Origin: Actinomycetota bacterium
GTDB lineage: Bacteria; Actinomycetota; Actinomycetes; Propionibacteriales; Propionibacteriaceae
Direction of reading: 5' to 3'
DNA length: 38,040 bases
NCBI GenBank assembly: GCA_020161755.1
Contig: JAIUOS010000035.1
Coordinates: forward strand, 1-38,040
Numbering within the stretch: the first letter of the stretch is position 1; every line of letters starts with the position of its first letter. Made by a program: the position numbers and the translations under genes. Under the pieces are notes generated by a model that was not told where the DNA came from, did no database searches, and was given only the letters and a program-made list of their open reading frames with translations. Shown piece after piece: positions 15,223-22,882 of the stretch.

Positions 15223-16256
15223 CCTGGCGGATGCCGGCCGAGACCGAGCCGCACGCGCGCGCCTGGATGGCGTGGCCGACCGGCGGCTACACCCTCGGCG
15301 CGACCGCTGCCGAGGCCGAGGAGGCGTGGGCGACCTGGGCGGCGGTCGGCAACGCGGTGGCCGAGTTCGAGCAGCTGTCGATGGTGGTCGCCTCCGATGG
15401 GCTGGCCGAGGCACAACGGCGGCTGTCGACGGCCGTGGCGCTGACCGTGCGGCCGCTGGACGACGCCTGGTACCGCGACATCGGGCCCACCTTCGTGCTC
15501 GACGCGGACGGACGGCTGGGCGCGGTGAACTGGGTGTTCAACGGCTGGGGGCAGCAGGCGTGGGCCAGCTGGGAGCGCGACGCCGAGGCAGCGGCCCCGG
15601 CCATCGAGTCCGCCGGGGCCGTCCGCATCGACTCGCCACTGGTGAACGAGGGCGGCGGCATCCAGACCGACGGCGCCGGCACGTTCCTGGTGACCGAGAC
15701 CGTCCAGCTCGACCCCGGGCGCAACCCCGGCTGGAGCAAGGCCCAGGTCGAGGCCGAGCTCGCCCGCACCGTCGGCGCACGCAAGGTGATCTGGCTGCCA
15801 CGAGGCCTGACGCGCGACTCCGACACCTACGGCACCCGCGGCCACGTCGACCTGGTCGCCACCTTCACCGGGCCGGCGCAGCTGCTGGTGCACGACCAGC
15901 GCGACCCCGCGCACCCCGACCACGAGGTCACCCGGCAGATCCGCGAGCTGCTCGCCACCGAGACCGACGCCGACGGGCGTCCGCTGCACCTCACGCTGCT
16001 GCCGGCGCCGCGCACGCTGCGCGACCGGGAGGGGTTCGTCGACTACAGCTACGTGAACCACTTCGTGGTCAACGGCGGCGTCATCGCGTGCACCTTCGGT
16101 GACCCGGCCGACGACGAGGCGCTCGAGATCCTCGCCGCCGCCTACCCCGGACGCCGGGTCGTGCCGCTGGACGCGCGTCCGCTGTTCGCCCGGGGCGGCG
16201 GCATCCACTGCATCACCCAGCAACAGCCGGCCACGCCGGCCAAGGAGACCCGATGA
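15219..16256 (+). CDS. aguA: agmatine deiminase
   Basis: 345 aa, the family's usual length. It converts agmatine to N-carbamoylputrescine and ammonia. Guanidine-group-modifying enzyme motifs are present in order: WPTGG near the start, DDAWYRDIGPTFV, NEGGGIQTDG (catalytic Glu), GTRGHVDLVATF (catalytic His and Asp), and GGGIHCITQQQPA with the nucleophile C331. The start ATG overlaps the stop of the FAD gene by 4 bases, and its own stop overlaps the next gene by 4 bases, so all three are translationally coupled. The product is the substrate of the next gene's enzyme. Confidence 0.95.
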   Translation: MTWRMPAETEPHARAWMAWPTGGYTLGATAAEAEEAWATWAAVGNAVAEFEQLSMVVASDGLAEAQRRLSTAVALTVRPLDDAWYRDIGPTFVLDADGRLGAVNWVFNGWGQQAWASWERDAEAAAPAIESAGAVRIDSPLVNEGGGIQTDGAGTFLVTETVQLDPGRNPGWSKAQVEAELARTVGARKVIWLPRGLTRDSDTYGTRGHVDLVATFTGPAQLLVHDQRDPAHPDHEVTRQIRELLATETDADGRPLHLTLLPAPRTLRDREGFVDYSYVNHFVVNGGVIACTFGDPADDEALEILAAAYPGRRVVPLDARPLFARGGGIHCITQQQPATPAKETR

Positions 16257-17215
16257 GGACGATCGTCGCGCCCGCGCTCCCCTCTCCGGCCCGCGCGGCC
16301 GCGTCCGACCGTCCGCCACTGGTGGTGGGGCTGGTGCAGACCCGCTGGCACGCGGACGCGTCCGAGCACCTGGCCGTGCTCGACGACGGCGTCGCGTCCG
16401 CTGCGGCGGCGGGGGCGGAGATCGTGTTCCTGCCCGAGCTGACGCTGCTGCGCTACCCGGCCGACACGCGTCCGTCCGGGGACGCGACGGAACTCGCCGA
16501 GGACCTGCTGGACGGGCCCACGTTCCGGTTCGCCGCGCAAGCGGCCCGCGCGCACGGCGTGCTGGTGCACGCGTCCCTGTTCGAGCGCGCCCCTGGGCCG
16601 GATGGACGCGGACTCAACACCGCCATCCTGGTGGGGCCGGACGGCACCCTGCTCGCACGGACCCGCAAGCTGCACATCCCGGTGACGGCCGGTTACTACG
16701 AGGACCACTACTTCCGTCCGGGCCCCGCCGAGGACCCGTACCCGGTGACCACGCTCGCGCTGCCCTCGCAGCCCAGGGTGGGCCTGCCGACCTGCTGGGA
16801 CGAGTGGTTCCCGGAGCTGGCAAGGGCGTATGCCCTGGCCGGCGCGGACCTGCTGGCGTACCCGACGGCGATCGGCTCCGAGCCCGATCACCCCGACTTC
16901 GACACCGAGCCGCTGTGGCGCCAACTGATCGTGGGCAACGGCATCGCGAACGGCCTGTTCATGGTGGTGCCCAACCGCTGGGGATCGGAGGGGCTGCTGA
17001 CCTTCTACGGGTCCTCGTTCATCTCCGACCCGTACGGACGCGTGCTCGCCCGGGCCCCCCGCGACGAGGACGCCGTCCTCGTCGCCGCGCTCGACCTGGC
17101 CCAGCGCTCCGACTGGCTCGACCTGTTCCCGCTCCTGGCCACCCGCCGTCCCGACACCTACGCCAGCCTCGCCACCCCCGAGTTGTCAGAACCTCAGGAC
17201 GCTGGAGCGTCCTGA
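16253..17215 (+). CDS. aguB: N-carbamoylputrescine amidase (nitrilase superfamily)
   Basis: 320 aa. It hydrolyses N-carbamoylputrescine to putrescine, CO2 and ammonia, completing the agmatine route started by the preceding deiminase. The catalytic triad of the nitrilase superfamily is visible: E62 in FLPELTLL, K139 in RTRKLHIP and C181 in LPTCWDEWFPE. The N-terminal 20 residues are an Ala/Pro-rich extension; a later start is possible, but the ATG overlaps the upstream stop (ATGA). The last dozen codons are encoded by the left arm of a perfect 28-bp hairpin, giving the odd tail ELSEPQDAGAS. Confidence 0.93.
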   Translation: MRTIVAPALPSPARAAASDRPPLVVGLVQTRWHADASEHLAVLDDGVASAAAAGAEIVFLPELTLLRYPADTRPSGDATELAEDLLDGPTFRFAAQAARAHGVLVHASLFERAPGPDGRGLNTAILVGPDGTLLARTRKLHIPVTAGYYEDHYFRPGPAEDPYPVTTLALPSQPRVGLPTCWDEWFPELARAYALAGADLLAYPTAIGSEPDHPDFDTEPLWRQLIVGNGIANGLFMVVPNRWGSEGLLTFYGSSFISDPYGRVLARAPRDEDAVLVAALDLAQRSDWLDLFPLLATRRPDTYASLATPELSEPQDAGAS

Positions 17216-17234
17216 GGTTCTGACAACTCGGGGG
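17175..17234. terminator. perfect 28-bp hairpin between convergent genes
   Basis: The left arm 17175-17202 pairs without mismatch with 17207-17234 around the loop TGGA. The arms begin CCCCCGAGTTGTC and close with CAGGACGC. The structure overlaps the last 13 codons of aguB and ends 3 bases before the stop of the convergent permease gene, so it could stop transcription from both sides. Its length and perfection exceed a normal terminator and suggest a dispersed palindromic repeat. Confidence 0.8.
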
Positions 17235-17236
17235 GG

Positions 17237-18001
17237 TCAGGTGAGCTTTCGGCGGTAGGCGAGCATCGCGAACAGGTAGGCCGCGACGAGGATCACCACG
17301 CACCAGGCCAGGCCGATCCAGAGCTCGGTGCCGACCGGCCGGCCGGTGAACAGGTTGCGCAGCGAGTTCACGATCGAGGTCACCGGCTGGTTCTCGGCGA
17401 ACCAGCGCACCGGGCCGGGCATCGTCGCGGTCGGCACGAAGGCCGAGCTGATGAACGGCAGGAAGATCAGCGGGTAGGCGAACGCGCTCGCCCCGTCGAT
17501 CGTCTTCGCGGTGAGCCCGGGGATGACCGCGATCCAGGTCAGCGCGAGGGTGAGCAGCACGAGGATGCCGGCCACGCCGAGCCAGGCCAGCACGCCGGCA
17601 CTGGAGCGGAAGCCCATCGCCAGGGCGACCAGCACGACCACGACGAGCGAGGTCAGGTTGGCGACCAGCGAGGTGAGGACGTGTGCCCACAACACGGACG
17701 AGCGCGCGATCGGCATCGAGTGGAAGCGTTCGAAGATGCCGCTCTGCATGTCCAGGAACAGTCGGTAGGCCGTGTAGGAGATGCCCGAGGCGATCGTGAT
17801 CACGAGGATCCCGGGCAGCAGGTAGGTGACGTAGTTGTCCGAGCCGGAGTTGATGGCGCCGCCCAGGACGTAGACGAACAGCAGCATCATGGCGATCGGC
17901 GTGACGGCCGTGGTGATGATGGTGTCGAGGCTGCGCGAGATGTGGCGCAGCGAGCGTCCGGTGAGGACGGCGGTGTCGCCGACGATGTGGGTGGCGGTCA
18001 T
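17237..18001 (-). CDS. ABC-2-type transporter permease (DrrB-like)
   Basis: 254 aa from the ATG at 18001, preceded by CAGGAAG; the start overlaps the ATPase stop by 4 bases. About six membrane segments are visible, including ITTAVTPIAMMLLFVYVLGG, the stretch around VVVVLVALAMGF, VAGILVLLTLALTWIAVI and a final LAWCVVILVAAYLFAM. The central NSLRNLFTG loop and the FERFHSMPIARS segment are typical of DrrB/ABC-2 permeases. It should form an exporter with the upstream ATPase. The cargo is unknown; related systems export drugs or lipids. Confidence 0.92.
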   Translation of the reverse strand: MTATHIVGDTAVLTGRSLRHISRSLDTIITTAVTPIAMMLLFVYVLGGAINSGSDNYVTYLLPGILVITIASGISYTAYRLFLDMQSGIFERFHSMPIARSSVLWAHVLTSLVANLTSLVVVVLVALAMGFRSSAGVLAWLGVAGILVLLTLALTWIAVIPGLTAKTIDGASAFAYPLIFLPFISSAFVPTATMPGPVRWFAENQPVTSIVNSLRNLFTGRPVGTELWIGLAWCVVILVAAYLFAMLAYRRKLT

Positions 18002-18810
18002 GGCTGCTTCCTGGTGGTCGTGGCGGACGCCGCGGCGCGCTCGGCATCGGCGTCCGTGCCCTCGCCGACCAGGGCGAGGAACACGTCTTCGAGGGTGGGC
18101 TGCTTCTCCACGTACTCGACGGTCGCCGGCGGGAGGAGCTTCTTGAGCTCGGCGAGGGTGCCGTTCACGAGGATCCGGCCGTCGTGGAGGATCGCGATGC
18201 GGTCGGCGAGCTGCTCGGCCTCGTCCAGGTACTGGGTGGTGAGCAGGACGGAGGTGCCGCCGGCGGCGAGTTCGCGGACGGCCGCCCACACCTCCAGCCG
18301 CGCCTGCGGGTCGAGGCCGGTGGTCGGCTCGTCGAGGAACACGACGGACGGGTCGCCGATCAGGCTCATCGCGATGTCGAGGCGGCGCCGCATGCCGCCG
18401 GAGTAGGTGGCGACCTTGCGGTCGGCCGCGTCGGTGAGCGAGAACCGGGCCAGCAGGGCGTCCGCGACCGGGCCGGGATCGGCCAGGTGCCGCAACCGCG
18501 CCACCAGTTCGAGGTTCTCGCGTCCGGTGAGGACGTCGTCGACCGCGGTGAACTGGCCGGTGAGGCTGATCGACTCGCGCACGTCGCCGGGCTGGGTGGC
18601 GACGTCGAAGCCGGCGACCCGGGCGGTGCCGGCGTCCGCACCGATCAGGGTGGCCAGGATCCGGACCACGGTGGTCTTGCCGGCCCCGTTCGAGCCGAGC
18701 AGGGCGAAGATGCTGCCCGTGGCCACGCCGAAGTCGACGCCCCGCAGGACGCTGAGTTCGCCGTAGGACTTCTCCAGGCCCTGGACGCGGATGGCTGCGT
18801 CCGTTGTCAT
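17998..18810 (-). CDS. ABC transporter ATP-binding protein (DrrA-like)
   Basis: 270 aa with a full nucleotide-binding domain: Walker A LLGSNGAGKTTVVR, signature YSGGMRRRLDIA, and Walker B VVFLDEPTTGLDPQ. The switch region reads LLTTQYLDEAEQL, with Gln in place of the usual His, as in daunorubicin-resistance (DrrA) ATPases. The C-terminal tail (VEYVEKQPTLEDVFLALVG) is also of that subfamily. The start at 18810 follows GGAGGAGCGCC. It overlaps the DUF1048 gene upstream and the permease downstream by 4 bases each. Confidence 0.95.
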   Translation of the reverse strand: MTTDAAIRVQGLEKSYGELSVLRGVDFGVATGSIFALLGSNGAGKTTVVRILATLIGADAGTARVAGFDVATQPGDVRESISLTGQFTAVDDVLTGRENLELVARLRHLADPGPVADALLARFSLTDAADRKVATYSGGMRRRLDIAMSLIGDPSVVFLDEPTTGLDPQARLEVWAAVRELAAGGTSVLLTTQYLDEAEQLADRIAILHDGRILVNGTLAELKKLLPPATVEYVEKQPTLEDVFLALVGEGTDADAERAAASATTTRKQP

Positions 18811-19175
18811 CGGCGCTCCTCCTTCTCCGCTTCGGCGATCGCCGCGTTCAGGCGCTTGCGCTCCTTGTTGATCCACGATCCGTCGGAGTAGTTCGCGACG
18901 AACGTCTCCACGAACTCCACCGGGTCGTCGCCGACGACCTCGCGGATGGGCGTCCCGTTGGCTGCACTCTCCTCGAACAGGTCGACGAGGTCGGTGTGCA
19001 TGCGGACGACCACGTCGTCCTTGGCGATCCCGCCGGCGTACATCAGGTACCGCTCGACGGCCTCGCCCGCGGCGCGGTAGGCCGGCGGGAGGCTCTTCAG
19101 GCGCGCCTTGTTCTCGCGGTACTGCCGCTTCTGCTCCAGCGATCCGGTGACCAGTTCGATCCACTTCGGTGCCAT
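18807..19175 (-). CDS. DUF1048-family protein
   Basis: 122 aa, helical, with LEQKRQYRENKARLKSLP near the start and a two-helix core (AGEAVERYLMYAGG, then MHTDLVDLFEESAANG). This matches the short DUF1048 proteins regularly found between a PadR regulator and a DrrAB-type exporter in actinobacteria; their role is not known. It starts one base after the PadR stop and overlaps the ATPase start by 4 bases, so it belongs to the operon. Confidence 0.85.
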   Translation of the reverse strand: MAPKWIELVTGSLEQKRQYRENKARLKSLPPAYRAAGEAVERYLMYAGGIAKDDVVVRMHTDLVDLFEESAANGTPIREVVGDDPVEFVETFVANYSDGSWINKERKRLNAAIAEAEKEERR

Positions 19176-19176
19176 G

Positions 19177-19506
19177 TCAGTTGTCTCCTTGCTTGAGTTG
19201 CTCGAGGCGTTCCTCCAGGAAGCCCCACGTCCGCCAGAACTCGTCGAGGTCGGTCCGACCGCGGTCGTTGAGGGTGTAGACCTTGCGTGGAGGACCCTTC
19301 TCGGACGGGACCTTGGTCACGTCCACCAGGCCCTTCTGCTCGATCCGGACCAGGACCGCGTACACGGTGCCCTCGACGATGTCGGTGAAGCCCCGGGCGC
19401 GCAGCCGGGCGGTGATCTCGTACCCGTAGGCCGGCTGCCCGGACAGGATCGCCAGGACGATGCCCTCGAGGACGCCCTTCAGCATCTCCGTCATCTGCCT
19501 GCCCAC
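19177..19506 (-). CDS. PadR-family transcriptional regulator
   Basis: 109 aa from the GTG at 19506, which follows AGGAGGG. The winged-helix PadR domain is clear: MLKGVLEGIVLAILSGQ, then YGYEITARLRARGF, VEGTVYAVLVRIEQKGLV and a wing with GPPRKVYTLNDRG, ending in a dimerisation helix. It is the first gene of the four-gene operon and probably represses it until an exported compound binds. The inverted repeat CTATTCAG/CTGAATAG just upstream is the likely operator. Confidence 0.93.
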   Translation of the reverse strand: MGRQMTEMLKGVLEGIVLAILSGQPAYGYEITARLRARGFTDIVEGTVYAVLVRIEQKGLVDVTKVPSEKGPPRKVYTLNDRGRTDLDEFWRTWGFLEERLEQLKQGDN

Positions 19507-19520
19507 GAACCCTCCTCGCA

Positions 19521-19564
19521 CTATTCAGCGTCACTGACTACCAGTAGATAGTAACACTGAATAG
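19521..19564. promoter_or_regulatory. putative PadR operator/promoter
   Basis: CTATTCAG (19521-19528) and CTGAATAG (19557-19564) are a perfect inverted repeat framing AT-rich DNA with a second, smaller near-symmetry (GACTACCAGTAGATAGT). It lies directly upstream of the PadR start, in one of the few AT-rich spots of the window. Confidence 0.6.
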
Positions 19565-19578
19565 CGGACGCGCAAGCA

Positions 19579-19652
19579 CGCCGAACGCCACCGTTGCGGT
19601 CAAACGCCTGCACCTGGGTGGTGGCGTTTGACCGGAACGGTGGCGTTCGGCG
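19579..19652. repeat. long palindromic repeat, copy 1
   Basis: A 74-bp inverted repeat. The left arm begins CGCCGAACGCCACCGTT and pairs with the right arm ending AACGGTGGCGTTCGGCG. There is one G-G mismatch in 30 bp and then a short inner stem CACC/GGTG. A second copy with the same arms and flanks (GGACGCGCAAG before, GAGAGGG after) is at 22714-22785. It lies just beyond the LuxR stop, so it may also end that transcript. Confidence 0.8.
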
Positions 19653-19681
19653 GAGAGGGGCGGACGGGACGGGACTCCGGC

Positions 19682-20287
19682 TCAGCGGCTGGCGGCCCTG
19701 GCGGCGGGAGCCCACGGCTCGAGCAGGCCCTCGGCGCGGGCGCGCTCGACGGCCAACAGTCGGTCGTGCACGCCGAGCTTGGAGTAGATGTGTTCGAGGT
19801 GCTTGCGGACGGTCTTCACCGTGACGCTCAGGCGACGGCCGATGGCGTCCGCGGTCAGGCCCTGGCTGAGCATCTCCAGCATGGTGTGCTCGCGCGGGGT
19901 CAGCGAGATCTCCGTCCCCGGCGACGGCTGCGCGTCCGCCACTCCGCGGGCAACGAAGCGTCGATGGATCGAGGCCAGCACCGACAGCAGCTGCGTGGCG
20001 ATCCGGAGGTCGGCGCCGCCGAAGTCCAGACCGCTGCGCCACAGCACGCCCCCACCGCCTCCCGACCCCATGCCGTCGGTGCCGAGCGCGGGCAGCTCGT
20101 CGGCCCGCGTCCAGATCACCCCACTGCACGGGATGATCCGTCCCGAGCCGTCGCGCACGACCAGTCGCCGCACGCGCTCGTTGCCCGAGCCTCCCCCGGC
20201 CATCTCGACCACCACTCGCAGGTCCGACATCTCCCAAGCCCCCCTTGCGCACCGGTCGACCCGGTGCGTCCACGCCGCGCGCAGCAT
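19682..20287 (-). CDS. LuxR-family transcriptional regulator
   Basis: 201 aa. The C-terminal residues about 127-190 are a LuxR helix-turn-helix: LTPREHTMLEMLSQGLTADA, then IGRRLSVTVKTVRKHLEHIY and SKLGVHDRLLAV. The N-terminal 120 residues resemble a small sensory domain, probably GAF-like, with a strand-rich stretch (VRRLVVRDGSGRIIPCSGVI). The ATG shares one base with the stop of the upstream 114-aa gene (TGATG), so the two are coupled. It likely controls the caspase group or its own operon; no operator could be identified. Confidence 0.85.
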   Translation of the reverse strand: MLRAAWTHRVDRCARGAWEMSDLRVVVEMAGGGSGNERVRRLVVRDGSGRIIPCSGVIWTRADELPALGTDGMGSGGGGGVLWRSGLDFGGADLRIATQLLSVLASIHRRFVARGVADAQPSPGTEISLTPREHTMLEMLSQGLTADAIGRRLSVTVKTVRKHLEHIYSKLGVHDRLLAVERARAEGLLEPWAPAARAASR

Positions 20288-20631
20288 CAGCCCCGCATCG
20301 GATAGTGCAGCCCGCGGGCATCGGCCCGCAGCACCGCAGCTTCGGCGAACGGTTCGTCCGCCACGACCACCCGCACCGGGAGTTCCGGCGCGGTCCCGTC
20401 CTGGGCCGCAGCCTCCGGCCCGGGTCTTTCCTCGATCGAGACCCGACCCCCGCTGAGCTCCTGCACCCGGGCGTTGAGCCAGGCGAGAAGGCCCGCGCGC
20501 GCCTCGGGCGTCGCGAGGACGCGTCCGAGCGCGGGCGCCACGGAGTCGGGGTCGAGAACAGAGAGGTCGGGCTCGTGTACGTCGGCCAGCGCCGCTGCGA
20601 TCACCTCGTAGACGGCACGGTCGTCGGACAC
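20287..20631 (-). CDS. small hypothetical protein coupled to the LuxR regulator, 114 aa
   Basis: Starts at a GTG (20631) behind AGGAAGG. The first 55 residues look like a compact helical domain (VYEVIAAALADVHEPDLSVL and a second Leu-rich helix ending LNARVQELSGG). The second half is strand-like (VRVVVADEPFAEAAVLRADA). No family is recognised. Its stop TGA overlaps the next ATG. Proximity to the LuxR gene and caspase suggests a sensor, modulator or adaptor, but this is inference. A fused ancestor split at the TGATG junction is an alternative. Confidence 0.6.
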   Translation of the reverse strand: MSDDRAVYEVIAAALADVHEPDLSVLDPDSVAPALGRVLATPEARAGLLAWLNARVQELSGGRVSIEERPGPEAAAQDGTAPELPVRVVVADEPFAEAAVLRADARGLHYPMRG

Positions 20632-20674
20632 GAGCCCTTCCTCTCTTCTCAGGACTTCTGCGAACGCCGCCCTG

Positions 20675-21154
20675 CTAGAGCGCGGCGATCACGTACGGCA
20701 GCGCCTGCATGCCGACCTGGGTGACCTTGCCCCAGTCGACGGAGGACGCCACGTCGCTGACCGTGCTGGACACGGTGTCCCAGGCGTCGGAGAACCAGGA
20801 CTTGCTGAGGTCCACCGACGGCTGGTACGCCTTGCCCTCCTTGGAGGCCTGGATCGGCTCGACAGCCGCCTGCATCCACAGCCCGAGGGCCTTGTTGAAG
20901 GTCGGGTCGGCCAGGTGAGGGCCGACGATCCCCTTCAGTTCGGCAAGGGCCTGGTCCTTGGCGACGGCGGGCACGAAGTCCTTGCCGAGGCCGAACATCC
21001 CCATGACCTGGCTGACGGTCTGGCCGGCGACCCGCGGGTCGAGTCCGAAGGCGGACGCGGCCGCGCCGGCGGCGCTGGGCAGGACGCTACCGAGGAAGTC
21101 GAAGAATCCCTTGTCGGTTGCAGAGCTTGCGCTCGCGGTTTGCGTGAGTGGCAT
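20675..21154 (-). CDS. hypothetical protein next to the caspase, 159 aa
   Basis: Starts at the ATG at 21154 with GGAAAGGGAG upstream. Not recognised. The sequence is Ala/Ser/Gly/Val-rich: FFDFLGSVLPSAAGAAASAF near the start, a helical middle with FNKALGLWMQAAVEP, a SWFSDAWDTVSSTVSDVASS stretch, and a hydrophobic C-terminus ending LPYVIAAL. Amphipathic helices of this sort could insert into or line membranes. It is 95 bases downstream of the caspase on the same strand, so the two may be co-expressed, which makes a substrate or effector of the protease conceivable. No signal peptide. Confidence 0.7.
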   Translation of the reverse strand: MPLTQTASASSATDKGFFDFLGSVLPSAAGAAASAFGLDPRVAGQTVSQVMGMFGLGKDFVPAVAKDQALAELKGIVGPHLADPTFNKALGLWMQAAVEPIQASKEGKAYQPSVDLSKSWFSDAWDTVSSTVSDVASSVDWGKVTQVGMQALPYVIAAL

Positions 21155-21249
21155 TGCACACTCCCTTTCCATTGTGTGTGGTTGATTGCACTTGTCGGAG
21201 TGGAACCGGACGCCAGAAATACATTCTGCGCCACCGAATTTCGAGCGAT

Positions 21250-22260
21250 CTAGGCGTTGACGCCGAGCGAGCGCAGGAATGAGTCGAGGGAATCGTCGGA
21301 CGACGAATCCGTCGGATCGGGAACAATTGGGGTAATTGCTGGTACCGGCGAGCTGGCCCCACCAGAAGCGGCGCCGCCGAACCCGATCAGGGTCTGGGTG
21401 AGCCAGCCGCCGTGCGCCATCGGCGCCTCGATGATCGGCGTCTGGCGCATGTTGACCCCCTGGAGTCGCTGGTCGACCCGATCACTCAGCGCGCCGGCCG
21501 CGAGCGCGCCGCCACCGGCGTCGAGCTCCCGTCCCAGCGCCCAGGTGAACGCGGACAGCCCGTCGGTGGGCGGGCTGCCGGCGGCCGCCGTCTGGTCGGC
21601 CAGGCAGGCCGCGAACAGGACGCCGTTGAGCTCGGGATCACCCTCGCCACCCTTGGCCGGCGGAGCGGTGTTGTTGCCGAACGCCGCCGCCGAGAACTGC
21701 TTGGCGACCGCACCGGTGTCCGAGCTCGCCGCGCGTCCGAACGACTTGAACGACGTCGCCTGGGCGAGCATGGCCAGATCGGCCGCCGCCTGCTCGGGCG
21801 GGGGCTGCCAGACCTTCGCCCGGGCCGCCTGGAGACCGCCGGGGGCGAAGAAGAGCTTGTCCAAACCTCCGGAGTGACAAGCATCGATGATGCAGGTGAG
21901 GGTGCCCGCGGGCACCTTCTGGCTGAGGGCGACCAGCTCAGTGTCCTCGAGGAACGCGTCGTAGAGGCACAGCACCTCCGTGTACACCGACCCCTTGACG
22001 TAGCGGTAGCCGTGGGACGACTCGAAGTACACCACCTGGTCGCCGGGGCCGACCCCGTCGAAGAGGATGGCCAGTTGCGTGCGCACCGCGTCGAGCGTGG
22101 CCGCACTGTTGTGGAGCAGCGTGATGCTGCCCGGATCGAACCCGTACTGGGTCTGGAGCAGTCCCTGCATTCGCTGCGTGTCCGCCACGCAGCTGTTCAG
22201 GTTGTTCCGCGGATCGGGATAGACGTCTATGCCGACCAGAAGCGCTCGCCGTTTGGGCAT
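21250..22260 (-). CDS. caspase-family (peptidase C14, metacaspase-like) protease
   Basis: 336 aa from the ATG at 22260, behind AAGGGGGG. The fold starts with RRALLVGIDVYPDPRNNLNS and a cofactor-free p20-type domain. Catalytic His83 lies in VVYFESSHGYRY (usually SGHG, here SSHG) and Cys128 in CIIDACHSGGLD, the canonical DxCxSGG. Residues about 140-290 carry the p10-like part (GVLFAACLADQTA, then GLSAFTWALGREL). A Gly/Ser/Pro linker leads to a short acidic C-terminal helix (DDSLDSFLRSLGVNA). Bacterial members cut after Arg/Lys or Asp and often act in conflict or cell-death systems, fused or beside a sensor. Here the protease is not fused; possible partners are the 159-aa and 114-aa neighbours. 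A long in-frame extension to 22737 is low-complexity and rejected. Confidence 0.88.
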   Translation of the reverse strand: MPKRRALLVGIDVYPDPRNNLNSCVADTQRMQGLLQTQYGFDPGSITLLHNSAATLDAVRTQLAILFDGVGPGDQVVYFESSHGYRYVKGSVYTEVLCLYDAFLEDTELVALSQKVPAGTLTCIIDACHSGGLDKLFFAPGGLQAARAKVWQPPPEQAAADLAMLAQATSFKSFGRAASSDTGAVAKQFSAAAFGNNTAPPAKGGEGDPELNGVLFAACLADQTAAAGSPPTDGLSAFTWALGRELDAGGGALAAGALSDRVDQRLQGVNMRQTPIIEAPMAHGGWLTQTLIGFGGAASGGASSPVPAITPIVPDPTDSSSDDSLDSFLRSLGVNA

Positions 22261-22882
22261 GGGCGCGCCCCCCTTCTGTTCTGCACGTGCAGGTTGTCGA
22301 GTCCGTCGCGCGGTTGCACGCGGCCTCCTGGGCGCAGGCTCACCCTCTTCGCGGGGAAGAGGTGACTCCGCTGCGCCTGAGGGCTCCGACGTCGACGAAC
22401 GACGGCGGCTCGGGCGAGAAGGACTCCCCTGTTTGGGCTGTTCACTGGCTTCCCGACGACGTGAGGATGATTCTGCGTCTTGCTTCACGCAATTAGTCTG
22501 TGGGCCCCGCCGGTCTTCTACAATTCGTTCATGGACGTATCTCCGGCGAATTCCCGGCGGGCGCTGGGTATTTGTGGTAGGGGCTGGCCCCGGCCCCCGA
22601 TTCGCCTCAGTAATTCCCGCATTCGGGGCGGACGATTCGGGCTGTGCAATCGGGCACGCCGCGAGGGATCGGAGGCAGCAGGCGTCCTGGTGATACGCCG
22701 GACGCGCAAGTACGCCGAACGCCCCCGTTCCGGTCAAGCGCTCCCACCCGGGTGGGGGCGTTTGACCGGAACGGGGGCGTTCGGCAGAGAGGGCGCGCCT
22801 GCCTCACGGCGGGTCGGCGTTACCGGCCGCCGTTCGCCCGCGATCATGGGAGTGCCGACCCCGGCCCGATCGAAAGAGACGC
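22261..22882. other. 620-bp gene-free region between caspase and CPBP genes
   Basis: No supported gene. The part nearest the caspase is Arg/Pro/Gly-coding by chance in several frames. The middle (about 22480-22620) is less GC-rich than its surroundings, and should hold the caspase promoter. The right part holds palindrome copy 2 (22714-22785) and the CPBP promoter. Confidence 0.6.
22714..22785. repeat. long palindromic repeat, copy 2 (72 bp, no loop)
   Basis: The two 36-bp arms (beginning GCCGAACGCCCCCGTTCC) pair completely except for two G-T wobbles, and the centre CACCCGGGTG leaves no loop. The arms and flanks match copy 1 at 19579-19652. Compensating changes (A in copy 1 against C in copy 2, matched on the opposite arm) show that base pairing has been conserved. 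Confidence 0.85.

Noticed and set aside
20287-20631. Fusion of the 114-aa protein and the LuxR regulator into one frameshifted gene
   Set aside because: TGATG overlap with both sides reading sensibly and a good ribosome site for the first gene fit ordinary translational coupling; a split ancestor cannot be excluded.
22261-22737. N-terminal extension of the caspase frame
   Set aside because: Ser/Arg/Pro-rich, runs through the palindrome, and the ATG at 22260 has a strong ribosome site and starts the family fold.
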